DNA of 64,000 bases from CAXXOK01 sp964497495 (GCA_964497495.1 CAZCCZ010000010.1:1-64000), one strand, 5' to 3'; counted from the stretch's first letter, positions 30,587-39,235 are shown. A program made the numbers and translations. Notes: generated by a model from the sequence alone, not told the origin.

Positions 30587-31666
30587 ATGGACTTCATTGA
30601 CCAATTAAAACAATTCTCTACGCGGGTTGCACAGCTTTCCCCGGTCATCGGAACGGAGGAGGCTACCAAGAATGCCCTCATTCTTCCCTTTTTTCAGATG
30701 CTTGGTTACGACGTTTTCAACCCCGTGGAGTTCGTACCGGAATATACTGCGGATGTCGGGATTAAGAAGGGTGAAAAGGTCGATTATGCCATCGTGAGGG
30801 ATGGGAAGCCCATAATATTAGTCGAAGCGAAGTGGTGTGGTGAAAAGCTGGAAAACCATGACGGTCAGTTGTTCCGGTATTTCGGCACATCCTCCGCGAA
30901 ACTGGCGATCCTTACAAACGGCCTTATCTATCGCTTCTATACCGATCTCGACGAACAGAACAAAATGGATTTAACCCCATTTATGGAATTGGACATCCTG
31001 AATATCAAGGATAGCCTTATCCCGGAATTAAAGCGTTTTCAGCGTGATGCGCTGGATGTGGAAAGCATTTTCAGCGCGGCGTCTGATTTGAAGTATACGA
31101 CCGCGGTAAAAAAGCTGCTTGATTTGCAATCGGTTGATCCTGATGATGATTTTGTTACCTATGTCTTGCACAAGGTTTACCCCGGCCGTAAAACCGTACA
31201 GGTTATGGATAAATTCAAGGTAATTATCAAACGTTCTTTCGCACAGTACATCAACGAATTGTTGAATAGTCGCTTTCAATCCATGCTTTCGACGCCCGAA
31301 GAAAAAACAGATGCTGACGATCAGGGCAAACAGGACGCACCCGCTCCGGAAGCAGTGGACGTTGAAGCAAGCAAGATCAACACGACGGTCGATGAGGTAG
31401 AAGCCTTCCTGATTATCAAGGCTTTACTGCATGACATTGTGGAGCCGTCACGTATCACCTATAAGGATACGGCATCATATTTCAGCATTCTTATGGATGG
31501 GAAGGTAACGAAATGGATTTGCCGGTTGCAGATCGAAGGTCGTAAAAAGTCCATATTCTTCCCGCTCGGAGAGGACAACAAAGAATTGCGTGTCCTCATT
31601 GATAATAATGATTCTTTATATTCACTAAAGAACCGTCTTGTCGAAGCCGCACGGAAGTATCTGTAA
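30587..31666 (+). CDS. HsdR_N-like PD-(D/E)xK protein
   Basis: 359 aa from ATG 30587 (AAAGGAG 8 nt upstream). Residues ~15-150 match the N-terminal nuclease domain of type I restriction R subunits: GTEEATKNALILPFFQMLGY, then GEKVDYAIVRDGKPIILVEAKW, with Asp in VDYAI and Glu-x-Lys in VEAK, and LAILTNGLIYRFYTDL. No helicase or methylase follows, so it is a stand-alone version as found in many prophages. The rest is helical, with an acidic low-complexity segment near 240-265 and a C-terminal beta domain. Defence against other phages is inferred. Confidence 0.8.
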   Translation: MDFIDQLKQFSTRVAQLSPVIGTEEATKNALILPFFQMLGYDVFNPVEFVPEYTADVGIKKGEKVDYAIVRDGKPIILVEAKWCGEKLENHDGQLFRYFGTSSAKLAILTNGLIYRFYTDLDEQNKMDLTPFMELDILNIKDSLIPELKRFQRDALDVESIFSAASDLKYTTAVKKLLDLQSVDPDDDFVTYVLHKVYPGRKTVQVMDKFKVIIKRSFAQYINELLNSRFQSMLSTPEEKTDADDQGKQDAPAPEAVDVEASKINTTVDEVEAFLIIKALLHDIVEPSRITYKDTASYFSILMDGKVTKWICRLQIEGRKKSIFFPLGEDNKELRVLIDNNDSLYSLKNRLVEAARKYL

Positions 31667-31687
31667 GGTCGTTGCCGGAGGCAGGTG

Positions 31688-31912
31688 ATGGCTAGAAGAA
31701 GATCGTCTTTCCATGTCCCCGGCGTTTCCTTCTCATGGAAGCGCGCGCTTGGCGTTACAGCCGCAAAGCAGAAATTTGCACGCGCAACCGGCATCCCCAC
31801 CACCCGTTCCGGCCGACAGCGCAAGGCGGCACGTATGATGGGCTGCGGCGGGTGCCTGGTGCAAATATTGACCGTTCTTACCGTGGTCGTTGTCATGATA
31901 ATTATCATATAA
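31688..31912 (+). CDS. small basic membrane protein
   Basis: 74 aa. GGAGG 6 nt before the ATG. Arg/Lys-rich N-terminal half (SWKRALGVTAAKQKFARATG, IPTTRSGRQRKAARM), then CGGC and a C-terminal membrane segment of Leu/Val/Ile. Short proteins of this pattern are frequent in Firmicutes prophages near HsdR_N-like or zinc-ribbon genes; function unknown. Confidence 0.65.
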   Translation: MARRRSSFHVPGVSFSWKRALGVTAAKQKFARATGIPTTRSGRQRKAARMMGCGGCLVQILTVLTVVVVMIIII

Positions 31913-31942
31913 AAGTGTATTTCTTATAAAGGGGTTATTATT

Positions 31943-32178
31943 GTGACTTGTCCAAAGTGCGGTAGCACCAACGTCAACATCCAGGCGATTTCCATCGTAA
32001 AAACAAGCACCACGGCGTATCCTATTAGCTCTTTTTCGGTTGGCTGTTTGATCTGCTGCTGAGGATTTTCCTTACCATCCCGCGCCTGCTGGTGGCCCTG
32101 TTCGGTCGTAAAAAGGTGAAAACCACCGTACACAGCGAAGCCGTATGCCAGAACTGCGGGCATAGGTGGAGAGTGTAA
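31943..32178 (+). pseudogene. zinc-ribbon membrane protein, broken
   Basis: GTG start with AAAGGGG upstream. MTCPKCGSTNVNIQAISIVK is intact, but the frame then runs to an early stop. The remaining sequence reads sensibly in another frame: LFFGWLFDLLLRIFLTIPRL, then VCQNCGHRWRV. Restoring one base near 31998-32010 and reading the TAG before that segment as Trp rebuilds a CxxC - membrane - CxxC protein. Two lesions argue for a true pseudogene rather than a single sequencing error. Confidence 0.7.
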
Positions 32179-32203
32179 TAAGTTCAAAGGATTTAGAAAG
32201 GAT

Positions 32204-33311
32204 TTGGATAATTTGGATACCGGTTCACCAAAGAGAAAATTATCTACAAGATTAAAGACTGATTCTCCTTCAATGTATCAACAAAGGCTGCAACCTGCAA
32301 TGGATGCGCTTTCGAAATATCAACAAAGGCTGCAACCTGCAATGGATGCGCTTTCGAAATATCAACAAAGGCNNNNNNNNNNNNNNNNNNNNNNNNNNNN
32401 NNNNNNNNNNNNNNNNNNNNNNNNNNNNNNNNNNNNNNNNNNNNNNNNNNNNNNNNNNNNNNNNNNNNNNNNTGCAACCTTTAATTGATATAATTTCAGA
32501 GAATCAACGAAGAATGCAGCTCGAATCAGATGCACTTTTTAAGTATCAACCTATGATTACGAACTTGACAGACGAACTAGCAAAATCTGCCGAGTGGGCA
32601 CAGAATATTGCCCCAGATTTTGATTATTTAAGACGTAGTCTTTCAGATGCTTCTTTGAAACTTGTAGAAGCAATGCGCCCAATGCTGGCGATCTCGAAAG
32701 TTGGAGATGCCCAGTATGTCCTTTGGGACTATATGGCGCTTGAATTTTTTGAAAGCGTAATTGAAACAGATGATGTTAATGTTATACTTCAAGCCCTAGA
32801 GGAAAAGAATAACTATAATAAATCGAATGATATAATTGAGAAGTGTTTATACCATCCTTTTCTTAACGACCATAAACGCCTTTTCAAGCAGGCGATAGTC
32901 GCTTATCAGAATGGTCAATATGAACTGGCCGCCCTTGGCTTCGTAACTGTAATTGATGATACATTAACCCAAGCAAGTGGAATGAATACCCACAAGGCAT
33001 ATGATCGTTGTATGGTAATATTAGATAAATTCGTAAAATCTGAAATGGTGAGTGACAAGGAATATGCAACCATATCTCTCTTTACTACATTTCGATCAAC
33101 TTATCTAGCACTTTATAAGCCTGTTCCCTTCGATGAAGATGAGCCATATGAATTAAACAGACACTGGATTGTGCATGGTCGAACAAAAAGAGAGTTAACC
33201 CGTCTTGATTGTGTTAAGTTGTTAAATTTCTTATATGGTATCATCCTGTCTGATAAAATCGTGAAGGCCAAGGATGATCTTGATATTAATAAAGTGGAGG
33301 ATATGCATTGA
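32204..33311 (+). CDS. tandem-repeat protein with HEPN-like C-terminus (interrupted by assembly gap)
   Basis: The start is uncertain (TTG 32204 or 32213). The N-terminal part is a 14-residue repeat YQQRLQPAMDALSK; 100 N follow, so the true repeat number and frame are unknown. After the gap, ENQRRMQLESDALFKYQPMI and about 260 helical residues end in ELNRHWIVHGRTKRELTRLD. This contains R-x4-H, the catalytic signature of HEPN RNases, in the usual NR..(I/L)HG context. AT-rich compared with phage structural genes. It overlaps the integrase start. Confidence 0.65.
32276..32372 (+). repeat. 42-bp tandem repeats running into the gap
   Basis: Two exact copies (32276-32317, 32318-32359) and the first 13 bp of a third before the Ns. 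After the gap the first bases (tgcaacct) still match the unit. The repeat is a multiple of three, so copy number change keeps the frame. Confidence 0.95.
32373..32472. other. assembly gap (100 N)
   Basis: Exactly 100 N, the conventional placeholder for a gap of unknown size, placed inside the tandem repeats, which explains the failed assembly. Confidence 0.98.
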
Positions 33312-34456
33312 ATTGCCGCAAATGTCAAAAGGCAATCCCGGACGGTGCGCCTTTCTGCCCTTGGTGCGGAACAGAACAAACCCCAGTGAAACATAGGCGC
33401 ACGCGCGGAAACGGCGCGGGTACGATCTTCCGCCACGGGAAGTGTTACTGCGCGCAGATGACTACGGGCCGCCGAACGGTAAAACGCCCCAACGGTCAAA
33501 CGGTCGTCCAGTACACGCGAAAAACAAAAAGCGGATTTAAGACCAAGGCGGAAGCGGACGCTTATCTTCACGAGATAAAAAACGGGGGAACCCGATCCAA
33601 GCTGGAAAACGCGACGTTCGCGCAAATCTACGAAAACATGATTGATCGCCAGGCTGATCGCGTGGGAAAGGATACGATCAACTGTTATAAGGCCGCGTAT
33701 AAATACTATGCGCCCTTGTACGGCATGTTCTTTCGCAACGTCGTTACCGCCGATATGCAATCCTGCATTGATTCTTGCCCCCACGGGAAGCGTACCCGCG
33801 AAAATATGAAGGCATTGGGAACGCTGATGTATACCTACGCGTTGGAACAGCAGGTATGCGAGCAGAATTATGCTAAATATCTATGGATACCCCCGCAGGA
33901 ACAAGCAACCTACAACGCGTTTCCGGCCGATACGTTGGGGATGCTGGTTTCTGCCGCCAAAGCGGGGGACAGGGGCGCTATGCTGATTGCGTGTCACTGT
34001 TACGTGGGGTATCGCCCTTCGGCTTTTGTGGCTGTCAAGAAAAGCGATTATGACGCTGTAAACCATACAATAATCGGGGGTAGTAAGACGGAGGCAGGCC
34101 GTAATCTGGTAATCCCCATATCCTCTACAATCCAGCCGATCATTGATCAGCTCCTAACGTTTGACGGAGAATATCTCTTTTCGCTTGATGGTTCCAGGCT
34201 CACAGACCGCACATACCGCGAGGAGTGCTTTTATCCGACGCTCTCCAGGCTGGGAATACAGCCCATACCCAAAGCGGGGGAGAAGCCGTTTTACATGCCG
34301 TATTCCTGCCGCCACACCTTTGCCACGAAAATGAAGAACGCCGTGGGAAGCGACCGGGACAAGGCCGCATTGATGGGGCACACGTCATATGAGATGACGT
34401 TGAAATATCAGCATGAGGATTTAACCAGTATGCGAAACATTATCGATCAATTTTGA
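33308..34456 (+). CDS. int: phage integrase, tyrosine recombinase with zinc-ribbon N-terminus
   Basis: 382 aa, TTG start with GGAGG 7 nt upstream. N-terminal zinc ribbon CRKC ... CPWC (residues 3-20), an arm-binding-like domain (about 35-95), a core-binding domain (about 100-190) and the catalytic domain: Arg236 in GYRPSAF, Lys near 260, Arg335 in YSCRHTFAT, His358 in MGHTSYEM and Tyr367 in LKYQHE. The box-II His of HxxR is Tyr here. Located 57 bp from attR, it should catalyse integration into tRNA-Pro. Confidence 0.93.
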   Translation: MNCRKCQKAIPDGAPFCPWCGTEQTPVKHRRTRGNGAGTIFRHGKCYCAQMTTGRRTVKRPNGQTVVQYTRKTKSGFKTKAEADAYLHEIKNGGTRSKLENATFAQIYENMIDRQADRVGKDTINCYKAAYKYYAPLYGMFFRNVVTADMQSCIDSCPHGKRTRENMKALGTLMYTYALEQQVCEQNYAKYLWIPPQEQATYNAFPADTLGMLVSAAKAGDRGAMLIACHCYVGYRPSAFVAVKKSDYDAVNHTIIGGSKTEAGRNLVIPISSTIQPIIDQLLTFDGEYLFSLDGSRLTDRTYREECFYPTLSRLGIQPIPKAGEKPFYMPYSCRHTFATKMKNAVGSDRDKAALMGHTSYEMTLKYQHEDLTSMRNIIDQF

Positions 34457-34513
34457 TGCTATCGTACTGCTAATTAATGGCTAAAAAACGGGATATACGC
34501 TAGAAATTCACGC

Positions 34514-34564
34514 GAATGGGGTTCAAGAGGTCGCAAGTTCGAATCTTGTCACCCAGACCAGAAA
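34514..34564 (+). repeat. attR, 51-bp direct repeat
   Basis: Perfect copy of 352-402. It lacks the 5' half of tRNA-Pro and is therefore not a functional tRNA. Confidence 0.95.
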
Positions 34565-34600
34565 CAAAGACCGCCGGCGATTACCGGCGGTCTTTGTTTT
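34564..34600 (+). terminator. original host terminator of tRNA-Pro, displaced beyond attR
   Basis: acaaagaccgccgg (34564-34577) pairs perfectly with ccggcggtctttgt (34584-34597), followed by tttt. In an uninfected chromosome it would directly follow the tRNA. Confidence 0.85.
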
Positions 34601-34614
34601 ACCCATATTCCCGC

Positions 34615-34643
34615 TTTACAATCCGGCTTCATCGGCATAGTAT
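34615..34643 (+). promoter_or_regulatory. promoter of the CDGSH gene
   Basis: TTTACA (34615-34620), a 17-bp spacer and TAGTAT (34638-34643), followed 33 bp later by the GTG start. Confidence 0.65.
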
Positions 34644-34676
34644 AGAGACGTTAACCGGGAACAATGGGAATAGACG

Positions 34677-35372
34677 GTGAAATGGACGATGAACATGGAT
34701 AACAGCGAACGAAAAATCCGAATCACGAAAGACGGGCCGTATATCGTTACGGGAAATATCCCCCTTGCCGAGAAAATCATCGTGCCGAAAAACGGAGGAT
34801 ACGTATATAAACCGGGGCGCGAGCTTCCGCAGGCCGAAACCTACGCCCTGTGCCGCTGCGGACAATCGGGAAACGCACCGTTTTGCGACGGTTCCCACCG
34901 AACGTCCGGTTTTCACGGGGAGGAAACGGCCGCCCGCTGCGAATACCATCAAAGAGCCAGACGGATGGAAGGCCCCGGCCTCGACCTGTTGGACGACGAC
35001 CGCTGCGCCTTCGCGCGTTTCTGCCACAGGAGAAACGGGAACGTGTGGGAACTGACCCGGAATTCGGATGACGAAGAAGACCGTTCGGAGGCTATACAAG
35101 CGGCGAACGATTGCCCCACCGGGCGGTTGACGGCCGTCGAAAAGGACGGGACGGAGCACGAACCCGTCTACGACCCGTCGATCGACGTGATTCAGGACCC
35201 CGAAAAGGGCGTGAGCGGCGGCCTGTTCGTCAAAGGGTATGTTCCCGTCGAATCAGCCGACGGAACCGTGTACGAAATCAGAAACCGCGTGGTGCTCTGC
35301 CGTTGCGGCGAATCCGAGAATAAACCGTTTTGCGACGCTACGCACGCGGTGATCGACTATCGGGACGATTAG
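34677..35372 (+). CDS. CDGSH iron-sulfur protein with two clusters
   Basis: 231 aa from GTG 34677 (ATG 34689 is possible). Two mitoNEET-type motifs, CRCGQSGNAPFCDGSH (about 59-74) and CRCGESENKPFCDATH (about 208-223), each give a 3Cys-1His ligand set for [2Fe-2S]. Between them is a region with CAFARFCH and CPTGRL resembling the divergent ferredoxin-like domain of CDGSH fusions. Soluble; probably electron transfer or redox sensing. It heads a likely two-gene unit with the dioxygenase. Confidence 0.88.
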   Translation: MKWTMNMDNSERKIRITKDGPYIVTGNIPLAEKIIVPKNGGYVYKPGRELPQAETYALCRCGQSGNAPFCDGSHRTSGFHGEETAARCEYHQRARRMEGPGLDLLDDDRCAFARFCHRRNGNVWELTRNSDDEEDRSEAIQAANDCPTGRLTAVEKDGTEHEPVYDPSIDVIQDPEKGVSGGLFVKGYVPVESADGTVYEIRNRVVLCRCGESENKPFCDATHAVIDYRDD

Positions 35373-35415
35373 GGACAAAGCGCGGAACGAAGCGGTGCCG
35401 AACGGAGGCGGGGGA

Positions 35416-36186
35416 ATGGCCGAAAGGATGCCGGCGCTTTTTATCGGGCACGGGTCGCCGATGAACGCCATCGAAAACAACCGGTATACGGAAGCATGGG
35501 TACGGACGGCCGCGAAAATGCCGCGTCCCGCCGCCATCCTTTCGGTTTCGGCCCACTGGTTTACGCGGGGAACGCGGACCACGGACGCGCGGAATCCCAG
35601 GGTCGTTTACGACATGTACGGGTTTCCGGACACCTTATACAGGGTCGTCTACCAGCCGGACGGAATGCCGGAACTGGCGAACGAGACGTTGCGGCTGATC
35701 GGCGGTGAAGTAAAAATCGACAATACCTGGGGTATCGACCATGGCACGTGGGCCGTACTGTGCAGGATGTACCCGAAGGCTGATATCCCGGTGGTTCAAC
35801 TCAGCGTGGACGCGAACGCCGACGCCGAAACGCATTACGGGATCGGTGTGAAGCTGCGGGCGTTGCGCGAACGGGGCGTTATGATTCTGGGCAGCGGAAA
35901 CGTCGTTCATAACCTCTCGCGCGTCGACTGGAACATGGAGGGCGGGTACCCGTGGGCGGAGGAGTTTGACGCGTATATCGCGGAGCGGGTCGTCGCCGGC
36001 CGGTACGGGGACGCGATCGACTACGGAAAGGCCGGGAGCTCGGCGGAACTGGCTTTCCAAACGCCGGATCACTTCAATCCGCTGCTGTACGTGCTGGGAG
36101 CGGCGCGCGGAGACGACCGCCTGACGGTGTTTAACCGCTCTTGCGCGATGGGCTCTCTGTCCATGACCTGCTACCTGTTTGAATGA
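35416..36186 (+). CDS. extradiol dioxygenase, LigB superfamily (DODA/YgiD type)
   Basis: 256 aa from ATG 35416 (GGAGG and GGGGGA upstream). PALFIGHGSPMNAIE, ILSVSAHWFTRGT, WGIDHGTWAVLCRMYP and GSGNVVHNLSRVDW give the metal-binding His set of 4,5-DOPA-extradiol-dioxygenase-like proteins. These cleave catechols with Fe(II) or Zn and O2. The physiological substrate in an anaerobe is unknown. 43 nt behind the CDGSH gene. Confidence 0.88.
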   Translation: MAERMPALFIGHGSPMNAIENNRYTEAWVRTAAKMPRPAAILSVSAHWFTRGTRTTDARNPRVVYDMYGFPDTLYRVVYQPDGMPELANETLRLIGGEVKIDNTWGIDHGTWAVLCRMYPKADIPVVQLSVDANADAETHYGIGVKLRALRERGVMILGSGNVVHNLSRVDWNMEGGYPWAEEFDAYIAERVVAGRYGDAIDYGKAGSSAELAFQTPDHFNPLLYVLGAARGDDRLTVFNRSCAMGSLSMTCYLFE

Positions 36187-36278
36187 ACGCGATGTCCTGC
36201 GCGCTATCTGCCCCGGAGTCGTCTGCGGATAGGCGCCGCGGCGCGTTATATTGGGTTGAACCGCATACCGGAAACTAG

Positions 36279-36305
36279 CCGTCGTACTTAATGCGACGGT
36301 TTTTT
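36279..36305 (+). terminator. terminator of the CDGSH-dioxygenase unit
   Basis: Stem ccgtcg/cgacgg (36279-36284/36294-36299) with TTTTTT at 36300-36305. The 300-nt gap 36187-36486 otherwise shows no gene. Confidence 0.85.
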
Positions 36306-36486
36306 CATCCGGTAAGAGCCTGCGAGCCGCGAAGAACGCTGAAATTGAATGAAGGATTATGCACCGAACGATGAAGCGATCGGCGGTTGGCGGGGATAAC
36401 GCGGTTGCTGTATTTTTATCGCCCTGCCTTCCGCTTGGTTTGCGAATGCCTGAAAATGGGTATTCTTTCTCATAAAGGGAGGTGCG

Positions 36487-37167
36487 ATGATGAAACGATT
36501 ATGGTTCCTGCTCGTCGCGCTGGTACTTCTCACGGGGTGCGCGGCGCAGAATACGCAGCCCGCTGCGGCGGACGCCGTATCTGCGGCGACGCAATCCCGC
36601 TACCGGGAAAACGAGATCACCGAATACCAGGGCGCCCGGCTGGACCCCGCCGTGGGCCCGCGGGACAACTCCATCAAGGGCGTGCAGCACGTGGACATTA
36701 ACGGCTATACCCTGACCATCGACGGGCTTGTGGACCAAACCGTTACCCTGACCTACGATCAGGTGCTCGCGCGGGACGCTTACGTGCGGTTCATCACCCT
36801 CCACTGCGTGGAAGGGTGGGACGCGAGCATCCTGTGGAAGGGCGCGCTGCTCGATGATCTGATCGCCCTGGCCGGCGCGAAGCCGGAAGCCGATACGGTC
36901 ATCTTCTCCGCCGTGGACGGGTATACCACGTCGCTTCCGCTGGCAACCATCCGGGACAGGGAACTGATACTGGCCTACGACGCCAACGGCCTGCCCCTGC
37001 CGGATGAAACGGGCTATCCGTTCATCGTCGTAGCGGAGGATAAGCTCGGCTACAAATGGGCGCGGTGGGTGAACCGCATTACCTTGAGCGACGACGCGGA
37101 CTACCAGGGTTTCTGGGAATCCAACGGGTATTCCAACGAGGCAAACGTAACCGCCAAACCGGAATGA
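36487..37167 (+). CDS. lipoprotein with sulfite-oxidase-like (molybdopterin) fold
   Basis: 226 aa (start 36487 or 36490). Signal peptide MMKRLWFLLVALVLLTGC with lipobox LTGC, so it is anchored outside the membrane. The mature domain matches the SUOX/MsrP core: GYTLTIDGLVDQTVTLTYDQ, then FITLHCVEGWDASILWKG with the Mo-ligand-type Cys, then VDGYTTSLPLATIRD and GYPFIVVAEDKLGYKWARWV. MsrP-type enzymes normally use Tat export with cofactor loaded inside; a Sec lipoprotein form may bind cofactor differently or not at all. Confidence 0.8.
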   Translation: MMKRLWFLLVALVLLTGCAAQNTQPAAADAVSAATQSRYRENEITEYQGARLDPAVGPRDNSIKGVQHVDINGYTLTIDGLVDQTVTLTYDQVLARDAYVRFITLHCVEGWDASILWKGALLDDLIALAGAKPEADTVIFSAVDGYTTSLPLATIRDRELILAYDANGLPLPDETGYPFIVVAEDKLGYKWARWVNRITLSDDADYQGFWESNGYSNEANVTAKPE

Positions 37168-37187
37168 AGCGATAAAACGAATAAGGA

Positions 37188-37229
37188 CGACGCGGACGGC
37201 CGCCGGTTTTCCGGCTGCCGCCCGCGTCG
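37188..37229. terminator. convergent hairpin
   Basis: cgacgcgg/ccgcgtcg (37188-37195/37222-37229) around an inner GC-rich hairpin, between the lipoprotein (+) and response regulator (-) genes. No clear T tract. Confidence 0.45.
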
Positions 37230-37276
37230 CGTATACGTCGGGACGCCCGGTGCGGAAAGGTGGAACGGGCCGCGTG

Positions 37277-39235
37277 TTATCCCGCCGCTTTTTCCGCGCG
37301 AATCATGCCCACGAAGATTTTCACGAGAATCGGGTCGAATTGCGCGCCCGCGCTTCTCTTCATCTCCCGGATAGCGTCTTCAGAACTCATTTTTTTCCGG
37401 TAAGGCCGGTCGTTCGTCATGGCGTCGTAGGAATCGACTACGGCGATGATCCGCGAAAGAAGCGGGATCTGCTCGCCTTTGAGCCCCTGCGGGTATCCGC
37501 CGCCATCCCAGCGCTCATGGTGGAAAAGAATGTATTCGGCAATCGGCGCAAGCTCCGGCGACGCGCTGGCGATACGGTAGCCGACTTCCGGATGCTTGCG
37601 CATTTCCACCCACTCCTCGTCGGTCAGCTTTCCCGGTTTCATGAGAATCCGGTCGGAAATGCCAACTTTACCGATGTCGTGCAGCATGGAGAGGATCTCC
37701 AGTTCGTCCATTTCCTTCTGGGAAAGGCTCAGCGCCTTGCCGATTTCCCGGGACAGGATCACCAGCCGCTCGCAATGTTCCTGCGTCTCCTCGTTCTTTT
37801 CAAACAGCGTCGCTTTAATGGAGGCGAGCACCGTATTGTGGATGCTCTTGCGATCCAGCAGCTTGCGCTGATACATGCTTTTTTCGGCGGCCTTGATTAC
37901 CAGGTTTATGTCCTGTTCCGCGTCCGTCTTCGTATCGCAACCCAGCGCAACGTTGATCTGGAACGATTCGTTGGCTGTCGTCCGGTTGCGGTCGGCGAAT
38001 GCGTTCTGGATCAGTTCCAGCAACGCCGAGGCGGTTTCGCCGTCCGTATGAGGCATGAGCATGGTAAACTCGTCGCCGCCGGTTCGAGCCAGAATGTCGC
38101 TTTCCCGCGCGCAACTATGGATGATCCGGGAGGTGGAAACAATGAATCGGTCGCCGTATTGATGGCCGAAAGCGTCGTTGATAAGCTTGAGGCCGTTGAT
38201 ATCGGCGACGAGGATGGACAGGGGCAGCGAGCTTTTTACGTCGAGATGCCGAAGCTCACGCTCGAAAAACCTGCGGTTGTTTAGGCCCGTCAGATAGTCG
38301 TGGTAGCTTAGCCGGTACAGGTTATCCTCCATCTTCTTCCGGTTGGTGATGTCGTGAACGCTGCTGGAGATGTGCGTAACGCCTTTGAGAACGATCATTT
38401 TCGCCGACAGCAGCCCCACGAAGACACTGCCGTCTTTCCGGCGAAACTCGATTTCCACCCCGTCGCAGAACCCCTGTTTTTCCAGCTTGCGCAGAACGGC
38501 TTTCAAATCCGCCGGGTCCTTGTACAGGCGTAAGTCCAGCCTGCCTTTTCCGATGGCTTCCTCCTTGGAATACCCAAAAAGCCGCGTAAACCCCTCGTTG
38601 GCGTTGAGGATGACGCCGTCGTCCATTCGCGTGATGGCCGCCGCATCCGGGCCGGTGTTGAAAACGAACTCGAAGTAATTCTTCGATTCCAGAAGCTCCG
38701 CTTCGCTTTTTTTGCGGCTTTCGTTTTCCGCCTTCAGCGCCTTAACCAGATCGACGGCCTTCTGGTGCTCCCGCTGAAGCTCCTGCGTACGCTCGTCGAT
38801 CAGCCGGGCGAGGCGTTTCTTCTCATCCCGCTTTTCCACGTTGGCGATTTTAATTTTAACCATCGCCCGTATCTGCGCGATCAATTCGCTGGCGTCGATG
38901 GGCTTGGCCAGAAAAGCGTCCGCACCGCATTCCAGCGCGCGGATTCGGCTGTCCACGTCCCCCTTTAGGGCGGTTACGAAAACCACGGGCGTGTCGAACA
39001 GGCGGGCGTCGGCCTTCAGCATCCGACAAAGATCGAAACCGCTCATGCCCGGCATGACGACGTCCAGCAGGATGACGTGCGGGTCCTCGCGGAGAGCCAC
39101 CTCGTATCCCTCCGGCCCGGACTGCGCCGTTGAAACGGTCGCCTCCGGGAACGCCTCCCGAATCAGCGCCCGGATGGTGACCAGGTTATCCGGATTATCG
39201 TCTACGGCAAGGATTTTCATCGGATGGTCAATCAT
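37277..39235 (-). CDS. REC-PAS-GGDEF-HD-GYP response regulator
   Basis: 652 aa. Receiver domain 1-125 (phospho-acceptor Asp58 in ILLDVVMPG), coiled coil ~130-180, PAS ~185-300, GGDEF ~305-465 with intact GGDEF at 386-390, and HD-GYP ~470-652 with HD at 519-520 and HHERWDGGGYP at 572-582. Both c-di-GMP synthesis and breakdown motifs are intact. It overlaps the hybrid kinase gene by 8 nt and is probably phosphorylated by it. Confidence 0.93.
   Translation of the reverse strand: MIDHPMKILAVDDNPDNLVTIRALIREAFPEATVSTAQSGPEGYEVALREDPHVILLDVVMPGMSGFDLCRMLKADARLFDTPVVFVTALKGDVDSRIRALECGADAFLAKPIDASELIAQIRAMVKIKIANVEKRDEKKRLARLIDERTQELQREHQKAVDLVKALKAENESRKKSEAELLESKNYFEFVFNTGPDAAAITRMDDGVILNANEGFTRLFGYSKEEAIGKGRLDLRLYKDPADLKAVLRKLEKQGFCDGVEIEFRRKDGSVFVGLLSAKMIVLKGVTHISSSVHDITNRKKMEDNLYRLSYHDYLTGLNNRRFFERELRHLDVKSSLPLSILVADINGLKLINDAFGHQYGDRFIVSTSRIIHSCARESDILARTGGDEFTMLMPHTDGETASALLELIQNAFADRNRTTANESFQINVALGCDTKTDAEQDINLVIKAAEKSMYQRKLLDRKSIHNTVLASIKATLFEKNEETQEHCERLVILSREIGKALSLSQKEMDELEILSMLHDIGKVGISDRILMKPGKLTDEEWVEMRKHPEVGYRIASASPELAPIAEYILFHHERWDGGGYPQGLKGEQIPLLSRIIAVVDSYDAMTNDRPYRKKMSSEDAIREMKRSAGAQFDPILVKIFVGMIRAEKAAG

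Larger units (their letters stand above)
352..34564. mobile_element. integrated siphovirus prophage in tRNA-Pro (about 34.2 kb)
   Basis: Bounded by the 51-bp repeats. The integrase lies next to attR, and repressor, early, replication, packaging, head, tail and lysis modules are in typical siphovirus order. HK97-type capsid, portal and TerL point to a long-tailed Caudoviricetes phage. Only a zinc-ribbon cargo gene is visibly broken, and one 100-N assembly gap interrupts another cargo gene. All morphogenesis genes appear open, so the element could be inducible; that is inference. Confidence 0.95.

Noticed and set aside
34501..34564. A second tRNA-Pro at attR
   Set aside because: Only the 3' half is present; no acceptor 5' strand or D-arm.
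37250..38284. 344-codon plus-strand frame opposite the response regulator
   Set aside because: Lies entirely within the GGDEF/HD-GYP coding region on the other strand; no domain pattern.
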